Source: Emergomyces orientalis (Eukaryota; Ascomycota; Eurotiomycetes; Onygenales; Ajellomycetaceae). From it: DNA of 64,000 bases. The DNA lies in NCBI GenBank assembly GCA_002110485.1, contig MOWL01000072.1, positions 1 through 64,000 of the forward strand, given 5' to 3'. The notes beneath the pieces were generated by a model. That model was not told where the DNA came from and ran no database searches. It saw nothing but the letters and a program-made list of their open reading frames with translations. Numbering within the stretch: position 1 is the first letter of the stretch; each line of letters begins with the position of its first letter. Positions 56,082 through 64,000 of the stretch are shown here, in pieces. The position numbers were made by a program, and so were the translations under genes.

Positions 56082-59000
56082 CTCCACACCGCATGTGACC
56101 TGGTCATAATACTGAATGTCTATGCAACCCCACCAGGCAGTTACACAGCCATACCGGAGGACTCCCCGATCCATCAGCTCCAAGCAGTGGTGAAGAGGGT
56201 GAAGACTGCACTACAAGTGTAACATGAAAGACTGAGCATGCAACAAGCACAGACTGTAGTGCTGGAAGACTTCAATGTGCATCACACACACTGGGGGGAG
56301 AGCGCGTGGCGCGCAACTTCAACATGGCCTGAGAGCTCATTGTGCAGACCAATACATTGAGACTTCAATTGGCCACACTGAAGAGGGAAATCACATGAAA
56401 AGATCACAGCAGTGTAAGAATCACTCTGAATCTAATCTTTGTGTCAGAGAGTCTGAGCACTGAAATAAGCAAGTGTGATGTAGCAAGAGAGACAGACATG
56501 ATCTCAGATCATCTATCAGTAGTCACAGTTTTAGCAGTGAGGCCAACCACTGCACAAAGAGAAAGATGAAACTGAAAGAATGTTGACTCAACATAACTAC
56601 AAAGAAACTGTCAGAAGCTAAGATACTGCACAGTCTTCACATTCACATTGAAAATTAATAAGTATGTGCAGTATCTCAGTGAGTTCATCAATAAGCTTGC
56701 AGCTAAACATGTCAAGAATGCACATATCTGTGAATATAGTTGCTTCTGATAGTTCACCAGGGTGGCAGAGGCAGTATATGAGTACAAGCACATCTTAAGA
56801 AGTCCTCACAGCACAGAGAAAGAGAGAGCGCAGACAAGAAATAAATATAACAGAGAGATGAAACTTGTAAAGACAATCAGCTTTCATGGTTTTATAAACA
56901 GTGCAGAGACTGACCCTAAACTGCTCTGAAAGCTAGCCAAATGGGGGCGCACTCACACCCACGAAGTCAAGCAGCCAGTGCTAATCCTGTCTCTGGAGGG
57001 ACTGCAGCACGGGACCGAGGCCTCTGAAACACTGATATATGACTTTCAGAGCAAGACAGAGCTGCTGAGAGCGCGCTTCTTCCCAGATCCCCTGCCTGCC
57101 AGTGAGACTGACATGAGTGAGTGCACACCACTGCTGAATATAGACAATATAATGGAAATCACAGAGGAAACCATGACAGCAATCATAGCCAGGCTGCCAA
57201 ATGACAAGACACTGAGTGCAAATGGCATCCCCAACCAATTTCTCAAGATGCTAGGGTCAGTGTTCATCAGAGCAATGACTGAGCTCACCCAGGCATGCTG
57301 GCAATGAAAGCACTACTCACAGGCCTTCAAGACTGCGCGCACAGTGGTGCTGAAAAAACCAGGAAAGAAGAACTACAGCAAGACAGAGGCATGGAGACCT
57401 ATAGCACTCCTGGATACAGTGGGTAAAATCATTGAGGCTGCAACAGCTAGAGAGCTTAGATGGCTAGCAGAACAATTTAATCTTCTACCAGTGCAACAGA
57501 TGGGCGCGCAGAGTGATTGCTCAACTGAGACAGCAGTGGCAATGTTACTGGCACAGATTCACACTGTCTGCAGCATCAGTGCTGTCACTGGATATCTCAG
57601 GAGCCTATGACAGGGTGCTAAGAAAGCGGCTTGTGCATATTCTTAGAATGAAAGGAATACCCAGACAACTCACTGATTGAGTGAACTCATTCATGAGTGA
57701 CCAGAAAATCACTCTGATATTTGATGAACAGAAGTCAGAGATTTTCAAGATGAAAGTAGAGATTTCTCAGAGATCACTGCTCTCTTCTATTCTCTTTTTG
57801 TTCTATAATGAAGAGCTGCTGCGGGTATGCACACCCCCCCCCATGAGCCATTCAGCTGCATAGGATTCGTGGACGATGTCAATGTACTGGCTTATGGCGC
57901 TTCCACTGAGGCCAACTGCGCGCAACTAGCGCGGATCCACGCGGAATGTGAGCAGTGAGTGAGCAGGCATGAAGCGATTTTCACATCACAGAAGTATGAG
58001 CTAATGCACTTCACCAGAGCAAGAACATGATTCAATGTGGAAGAACCTCTACAACTACCACAGCAGGTTGTTGCACCACAGAAGGCCATGAGAGTGCTGG
58101 AAGTGTAGCTGAACCCTAAGCTCAAGTGAAAGAAGCATGTGAATGTCACAGTGGGAAAAATGAAATCACAGGTCTGAGTATTAACTCAAACCACTCAGTC
58201 AACCTGGGGACTGCCTCTACACCAGGCTAGAAGAGTCTACAATGCAGTGATCAGACCGGCCATCTCTTATAAGACTCTGGCATGGCACCTCCCATGCGCG
58301 ACACCTCAGGAGCCAAGGCGCCAGCGGCAACTTCTAGCAGAGATGGAGAAAATACAGAATACATGCCTCTGCACCATTGTCAGAGTATATAGAGCCACGC
58401 CCATCTCATCACTGAAGGCTGAAACACACACCCCACCTCTCAGCATTCACTTGAACAGCCTGGTTGTTAAGACAGTGAAGTGAATCAGAAGATCAGAAAT
58501 GACTAAATAGATAGAGCAGACATGCACTAGTGTGTGAACAAGACTCAGGCAAAGAAATGAAAGAGTGAGAAGATCAGTTGAGACAGTACTACATTCTACA
58601 GACATGCAGACAGTATGAAGTGCACAGTGAGTGACTGAAGTAAAGTAAACTAGAAGAGATGAAAGACAGACTGATATCAGAATAAACTGAAGTTTTGCAA
58701 AATAAATACAGAAGAAGATACTACATCACTGAAAAATAAAGTGATAAGTGTGTAGAATATTTTGAGAAAAGCTCTTTGAAAGATCTTCAAATAAAAAACT
58801 ATTGAAGTGATATAAGAGACTGAGCAAGATGTGCAGCTCTCTAATAGTGCAGCTATGTACAGGCAAGACAGGGCTGGCAGCCTTTCTGCACAGATAAAGA
58901 GTGCCAGACTTCCCCACCCCCAGATGCGCATGTGGCTATAAGCAGAAGACAGTGACCCATGTGATGATTCACTGTATGCAGTTTGATGTGAGACATAGAG

Positions 59001-59143
59001 AACTGGAAACAGAGAGCAGAATTGACAAAAAATGACTGCTGAATATAAAAGAAGATTTTCACAGACTCACAAGGTGATGACTTGAACAGGGCATTCTTGA
59101 ACAGTTCAAGCTAGCCAGAACACTCAGCACATACAAAGCATAG
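56082..59143 (+). pseudogene. LINE ORF2, 3' part of the host copy
   Basis: It continues the endonuclease (VIILNVYATPPGSY, then the HHTHWGE and SDHLSVVTVL regions) and covers RT to the stop TAG at 59141. RT landmarks include AWRPIALLDTVGKIIE, LSLDISGAYDRV, FVDDVNVLAYG and STWGLPLHQARRVYN. There are frameshifts (for example near 57565) and many TGA codons, several at Trp positions of the nested copy (57305; about 59030; two in a row near 59087), and one TAG at such a position (about 58106). It is older and more decayed than the nested copy. Confidence 0.82.
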
Positions 59144-59672
59144 CTGATACATCAAAAGGCATGCAGAGAAAGCAGACAAGCACAGAAAAAAGTGTGACAA
59201 GTGTCAAATAACATGAGAGTACACACAACTGATGTGAACAGAAATGAAAAAAACAGCTACTGATAAATTATAATATAAGATTACATGCATCAAGCACAAT
59301 AAAACACAGAAAAGTGCAACATCAGCATAAATCAACACAGAAATTGCACGTGCCGGGCGTGAATGAGTCAGTCTAAATACAGCATAAACAGTGTGAAGAA
59401 GTGACATGTCAACTGTTCATCAGACTCAGTACAATAGTCAGATATGAAAAAGACTGAAGAGCTCTTCAGCATAACACACTCACTACATTGTCTTGCAGCA
59501 TGGGGGTCTTCAGGATTTTTTCTTATGTTAGAGATTGCACACTTCTTTCTTCTTTCTTTTTCTTTTATTTTTTTCTATAGTGCTATGCACTCTCTCTCTA
59601 AGAGCAGCTGTGGCTGCTCCATGATAATCTGAAGATATTAAATAGACAGAATAGATCTGGGGATCGCGGGGT

Positions 59673-59703
59673 TTTTAGTTCAGTGACAGGCAAGGCCAGC
59701 CAC
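59673..59703 (+). other. Conserved LINE 3' UTR hairpin, host copy (weakened)
   Basis: GTGACAGGC and GCCAGCCAC keep the position and the AAG loop of the hairpin at 9782-9802 but carry two mismatches, as expected for a decayed copy. Confidence 0.6.
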
Positions 59704-59784
59704 ACGGTTTCCCCTGCTTGTTAAAATAGATGAACACCCACATATCCTCACAATTAAGTAGTGTATGAATAAATAATAATAATA

Positions 59785-60010
59785 GGTTTATCTTTTCTTT
59801 ACAGATTTTTCAAATTATCTATTCATCTATTCAAGACAAGAAACAGAGAAAATCATAGAAAAGTTAATTTGAAGTTGAACAGAATCAATATTTTGCAAGA
59901 TATTGAATTTTTCAAACAAAACAAAACAAAACAAAATGAATAATAATAAATTTATATATATTTAAGTTTTGCATTAGCATGGAGATCAGACATATACTGT
60001 ATAATTAATT
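59785..60010. other. AT-rich spacer right of the host LINE
   Basis: Strongly AT-rich, with an AAAAC tandem at about 59917-59936 (four AAAAC units). No gene is seen. Confidence 0.5.
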
Positions 60011-60024
60011 ATATATAATTCTAT
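60011..60024 (+). repeat. Target-site duplication, left, of the 469-bp element
   Basis: ATATATAATTCTAT, repeated exactly at 60494-60507. Confidence 0.85.
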
Positions 60025-60259
60025 ATCAAGAACGGCGCTCTTAGTGCATCTCTCTGTTGGACGTCTGAGTGGTTGTATTGGCAGCTATCTACTGGGGGCT
60101 ATATGCTGGGTGCGGGGCGCTAGTCCGTACTAGGAAGACCACGGCTCCCACACTCTCACACTCTCTTCGCGCCAAAAGCGCTCTTTTCTATGTTCAAGTG
60201 CGCGGTTAGCGCCTCTCACTCACCCACATTCAGAGTGCAACCTCAGATGTGCTGAGTGC

Positions 60260-60262
<3 letters not shown>

Positions 60263-60304
<42 letters not shown>

Positions 60305-60306
60305 GA
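60263..60306. repeat. (CT)n microsatellite
   Basis: About twenty CT units with one interruption (TTTCT), inside the short element. Confidence 0.85.
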
Positions 60307-60393
60307 GGACAGCAGATGCTGATCCCCGGTAACTCAAAGCTTTATTAAAAATCAATTGAATAGAACTGTAGTGCATGGGGTTTTTAGCTCAGC

Positions 60394-60409
60394 AATGAGC
60401 AAGCTCATT
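60394..60409 (+). other. Conserved LINE-type 3' hairpin in the short element
   Basis: AATGAG and CTCATT pair around CAAG, immediately before ACATGGTTTTCCCTG. The stem differs in sequence from the other tails but keeps pairing. Confidence 0.72.
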
Positions 60410-60493
60410 ACATGGTTTTCCCTGTTAGATAGTATATATAGCTCTCCCACATATCCTTGCGATTAAGTGGTGTATAAAATAATAATAATAATA

Positions 60494-60507
60494 ATATATA
60501 ATTCTAT
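60494..60507 (+). repeat. Target-site duplication, right, of the 469-bp element
   Basis: ATATATAATTCTAT, identical to 60011-60024, directly after the TAA tail. Confidence 0.85.
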
Positions 60508-60942
60508 GGTTATTCACTGAGTGGTTCGCACTTACTACAGCAGATAGATAGATGGTTCTATCTCAAGGTTTGAACTCTCATATAACTATAATAATTCCCA
60601 GATTTCTACATATTAAATCTTGGAAAATCAATTATCAAGATGCACTCTATTTTATATATACACACACACATATATATATATATATATATTAGCAAAGGTG
60701 TGAGTAGTGAGGCATTGGGGTGCCTGTGTAAAATTGATGGAAGGGAGAAAGCAATGAAAACGAAATTGAAAACAAAAAGAAGAATAAATGGCTCGTAAAT
60801 TTTACTACTCCGTAGTTACCCATGAGCAGTAGTGTAATCAAACATGAAGGAGGTCTTGTATATACCCTTAAAAAGTAAAAATAAAGATAAGACGAAAGAT
60901 TTTAGATAAATCAATCCAAGCCAACTGACGTCTCACACAACA
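60508..60942. other. 3' flank of PHO81 with TA/CA microsatellite
   Basis: AT-rich, with a CACACA then (TA)n run at about 60660-60690. It probably includes the PHO81 3' UTR. No gene is seen. Confidence 0.5.
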
Positions 60943-63935
60943 TCACATATCAATCGTATCGTTAAATCGCAAAACACCATTGCCTCTCATAACCCCATTC
61001 ACGCCCTCGGGCATTCTATACGCCCATTCCGCGGACGCACCAACACCAACGCCAACGCCAGAGCCAGAGCCAGCACCACCTTGTCCATAATCACGATCGT
61101 GACCACCCAATTTACCGCTGCCGAGGCCGAAGCGACTCTTGTCCAAGACCTCATCAGATGTATCCGCAACAAGGACGAGGCCGAGCTCCTTAATCGATTC
61201 AACAAGCGAGGGCATGACATTCTATGCAGATTGCGCGATGCCGGGAATGGTTAGGTAAAAGAAACTGTACGAATAATAATACACACGAAAGGAGGAAGAA
61301 AACGAAGAGGGGGAAGGAACGTACCAGCAAACTCGAACGACACATCAAGCCCATGAAGTTATTGCTCTGGGCTATCCGCGCGGATTCCTTAATGGACATT
61401 GACGAGCGCCCGCTACTGCGGATGACGGGTAGCGAGCTTATGTCCTGGGTCAGGTCGCGGATCTGCCCTAGGTCGTTGCAAAAGAGGACGGGGTCTAGTG
61501 ATTTTTTGATTTTTGATATATGTCAGTAGGGAATACCAGAGCATATACATGCGATGTTATGCAAGAGGATGGTGAATAGCATACAGTTAGGTTGTTTCCA
61601 ATTCAACGCAATGCAAATATTGGGATTATACGAGGTGAAGACGATCGAACGCATGAAATCCGGGTTTGCCTCCTTGGACGCTCTGGCATGGGCGAAGACG
61701 TCGGTGAGAATCGCGTCGGCCACCGTGTTCATATCCGCCAATGGTCCGAGGCCCAGTTTCGTTTCTTCGGCCGGCGAGGGGTATAGGATGCAAAGATCAA
61801 CGTGGATGTTTGTGGGGAGGTGTTCGAGGACCTCTTTCAGAGAGAGGAAGGATGTTGCTAGTAACCTATGCGCCTGCGCCATGTCATCGACTGTCATGTT
61901 CTCCAGTGATTTGAGCAAGGCAGCGTCCCCGGAGCTGGTTTGGGAGAGGTATTCGGCATGGATGGCGTGGAATTGTTCGAAGGACAAGCGGCAGATGGGG
62001 ATGTCGATGCCGTGATGGTTAACGGTGAATTCTGGGTAGAGAACGGGGACACCGTCCCTGGTCAACTGAACGAAAAGCTGGACGTAGTCTCCTGATAAAC
62101 TCGAACCGGTTACCAGCCCATTATGGTCTGAATCAAGGGTACTTGTCGCTTTCCAGTAGGTTGCAAAATGAGTGATCTCGAGCGGATCACCGTGGTAAGG
62201 CTTAATGGCCTGGAACTTGAAACGGATCTCACCGATTGCTCGTAACCTGGGATCGAAAAGAGGTAACGAACATGTTCCTTCAGATAATTTGCCACCTATA
62301 AATACATCTGGTAACGCAACAGTCTTGGCAATGACCTTAGACCCAAAGGTAGGGAATATTTCAAACTCCAGAGCAAAGGTATCCAGGCGATCGATTTGGA
62401 ACGATATAAGTCGAGCATCGTCCTGGATGGGAAGCATCACGTTTCGGGGTATAAGATCTGAAGTCTTCGAGGAAATCGTCAATCGTGCAGCAGCGTAACG
62501 GCCGGCCTGGTAGAATACAATGGGTTCAAAAGACGGCGCTTGTTCAAAATATATTTGGATAAATGTTTTCGTGTCAAGGAAATTATGGCCGTACCGTCGT
62601 AATGGAATAATAGGGGGGGGTAAAGAGAGAAGCGGAATACCATCGCCGCCGTCTGCTCCAGTCTTAGCTCCTCCTGATTTTTCAGCAAGGAGGGGGGAAG
62701 TCATCGAGCCTGAATCTCGAAATCTAGGGCCGTTCAGTATATCTAGCGGTGTCCGTGCAGGTTTTGAACCTGCACGTCTTGACCAAAGCAGTATCATGCA
62801 CTCTAGGTGACCTTCCCATGCAGCATAGTACATAGCGGATAATCCCTTTTCATCCAAAGCATCGGGGTTGACACCGCATTCCAGCAGCGTTCTCAAACAA
62901 CCAACACACCCCTCACTTGCGGCATGGAAAATCGGGGTCCATTGGTAGAGCTTGTCTTTTTGGTCGAGATCTGCTCCATGGTTTTTGAGGACGAGGAGAA
63001 CTTCTGGAGCTCGACATGACCTCGCAACGAGATGTTGCGGGTACAAACCCTCCGCATCAGGGAGTAACTCAGCATTCCTCTCCAAAAGCAGGTTTATGAG
63101 TGGTAACGACGCATGCTGGCAGGCTAGATTTAGGGGAATGTGGTCGGATTCGGATGTCGGATTTATGCGAGCGTTATGGGCAAGAAGTTGTTCCACACAG
63201 GGAAGTTGATCCCGGATGATGCTGTGGATCAACGGGGTGAAATTATCGTGGTCCATCATGTCAATAGTAGAAATGCCTGCGTCGAGGAGCGGTTTCACCA
63301 TTTCCACTCTACCATGCATACAGGCATAGTGAAGCGGTATCCTCCCGTAGACATCTGATCGGGCAACATCAACCCCACGGTCCAGCCCCGCCTGGAGAAC
63401 AAAAAAGCGTCCCGATATTGCCGCCTCGTGGAGACAGTTGCGTTCATTGATATCGTCTTCTGCGTTCACGTCCACCAAACCAGTGTCAAGAAGAAGGGCG
63501 AGGACCTCGTCGGGATACTCATTTATTGCAGCTAAGAACATGCGGGTTAGTCGATCTCCTGCATCTTGTGACGATTGCAGTTTCGCGACCCATTCCCGCA
63601 GCGTTTGAAAATTGCCAGCAGACGTGGTTTGTAAGATCTGTAAGTCAGAATCGTCCTCTTCAGCAATAGCAACAACGCGATCTGCTAGGCGGGAAGCATC
63701 GAACTGAATATTTTCACCTTCCGCCCAAGCCTCAAGCTCCAACCTTGCGGTCGTTGCTCGATCAGAGAGGTCTCGCAGAACCTCCCGATTAAAGCACGGC
63801 TGTGCTTCGACGGCACGATGAAGATAAAGCTCTTTTGTGCGCGACTATGTGGTCCTATTGTTAGCTAGACTTATCTCCAATGCGGTGTTTTCTCAAGACT
63901 CGCGATGGCAAGCGGACCTTTGAAGTTTTATCCCA
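60943..63935 (-). CDS. PHO81: PHO81/NUC-2: ankyrin and GDPD-like phosphate-signalling protein, 5' part missing
   Basis: Minus-strand exons at 63935-63918, 63844-61585, 61494-61325 and 61221-60943; the SPX-domain exons lie right of the window. The first visible exon is only 18 bp (WDKTSK) and joins SRTKELYLHRAVEAQPCFN, the end of the SPX region. About six ankyrin repeats follow (for example GRIPLHYACMHGRVEMVKPLL), then a C2-like and GDPD-related part (FVQLTRDGVPVLYPEFTVNHHGIDIPICRL) and the terminal YPVLFCNDLGQIRDLTQDISSLP, LGLVLVADTSDEV and NGVLRFNDTIDM. In yeast and Neurospora this protein inhibits the Pho85-type cyclin-CDK when phosphate is low, permitting Pho4/NUC-1 activation. The GDPD-like domain lacks obvious intact catalysis, as is usual. 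Confidence 0.93.
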
Positions 63936-64000
63936 CTATATATAAACGAACCATTGTCAGCATTTCCTCTTGATTTATTTTTCTGTCTTCGTTCTTTTCC
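63936..64000 (-). other. PHO81 intron, continuing past the window edge
   Basis: On the minus strand this ends in a CTGAC branch-like site and a TATATAG acceptor directly before the 18-bp exon. No coding for the expected preceding residues is visible before the edge. Confidence 0.7.

Larger units (their letters stand above)
49001..59784 (+). mobile_element. Host Tad-like LINE, split by a nested copy
   Basis: The host element runs from about 49001 (5' end not fixed) to 50701 and resumes at 56071, ending in a TAA-repeat tail at about 59784. The two parts fit codon for codon: the endonuclease region reads through ...SFIIMLT then LHTACDLVIILNVYATPP, the same length as the equivalent stretch of the nested copy. 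It has ORF1 with CCHC knuckles, ORF2 with APE endonuclease and RT, and a 3' UTR hairpin. It is decayed, with many TGA stops, and its 3' end is closest to the fragment at 9033-9902. Confidence 0.85.
60025..60493 (+). mobile_element. Short non-autonomous element with LINE-type 3' tail
   Basis: 469 bp between exact 14-bp duplications. The last 170 bp match the LINE 3' UTR layout: GGACAGCAGATGCTGATCC, GGGGTTTTTAGCTCAGC, hairpin (60394-60409), CATGGTTTTCCCTGTTAGATA, CACATATCCTTGCGATTAAG, then (TAA)n. The 5' 300 bp do not resemble the LINE ORF2 end in this window and include a 40-bp CT repeat (60263-60303) and GC-rich CGCGCCAAAAGCGC. It is either a SINE-like element using the LINE machinery or a 5'-truncated member of another subfamily. 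No clear tRNA-type A and B boxes are seen. Confidence 0.75.

Noticed and set aside
49067..59143. Classical RIP as the sole cause of LINE decay
   Set aside because: Gln codons are mostly intact and TAG is nearly absent, contrary to CpA-to-TpA mutation; a few changes (TAA at 49973) do fit it.
60025..60493. tRNA-derived SINE
   Set aside because: No convincing A and B boxes in the first 100 bp, so the tRNA origin is not claimed.
1..64000. CRISPR array, bacterial operon or secondary-metabolite cluster
   Set aside because: No spaced direct repeats; eukaryotic introns throughout; no PKS, NRPS or terpene synthase genes.

Overview
This is nuclear DNA of a filamentous ascomycete. Genes carry several short introns (about 50-110 bp, GT...AG, with CTRAC-like branch sites), are packed on both strands, and encode clear Pezizomycotina proteins. 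Protein similarity as I recall it, together with gypsy and Tad-like repeats, suggests an onygenalean fungus (Ajellomycetaceae such as Blastomyces/Emmonsia/Histoplasma). That placement is inferred from memory, not computed.

Layout. 1-9032: most of a Ty3/gypsy LTR retrotransposon on the + strand (broken gag-protease, intact RT-RNaseH-integrase, an unusual 876-residue third ORF, polypurine tract, 3' LTR); its 5' LTR lies left of the window. It is inserted in a LINE whose 3' end remains at 9033-9902. 10199-48193: a gene-dense block with eighteen protein genes: an Mdm1/SNX-type PXA-PX protein, Xaa-Pro aminopeptidase, an AT-hook-like nuclear protein, 5-oxoprolinase, PC4/Sub1, Efm6, Mpp10, an Ups2-like PRELI protein, a conserved unknown, ethanolamine-phosphate cytidylyltransferase, a coiled-coil unknown, Grx5, Coq2, a JmjC/zinc-finger protein, a small membrane protein in four exons, Coa1, mitochondrial uL3 and a DUF1279/Nat2 protein. 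About 49001-59784: an old Tad-like LINE (ORF1 with CCHC knuckles; ORF2 with APE endonuclease and RT) split by a second, full-length-looking copy of the same family (50702-56070) with a matching target-site duplication. 60025-60493: a 469-bp element with a 14-bp target duplication that shares only the LINE 3' tail. 60943-63935: 3' part of PHO81/NUC-2 on the - strand, running off the right edge.

How the genes relate. There is no operon or metabolite cluster. Six genes between 27.4 and 48.2 kb encode mitochondrial proteins (Ups2-like, Grx5, Coq2, Coa1, uL3m, Nat2-like). Ect1 (phosphatidylethanolamine synthesis) and the Ups2-like protein (phospholipid transfer) are functionally linked through mitochondrial PE. 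Many pairs are divergent and share a 0.3-0.8 kb promoter.

Most notable. (1) The gypsy third ORF has a 2-oxoglutarate/Fe(II) dioxygenase-like signature (HxD, then H-x9-R) rather than an envelope. (2) LINE ORFs are broken almost only by TGA, repeatedly at Trp codons, which does not fit classical CpA-directed RIP. (3) LINE tails share a hairpin with compensatory base changes. Exon borders were placed by eye from splice signals and reading frame.
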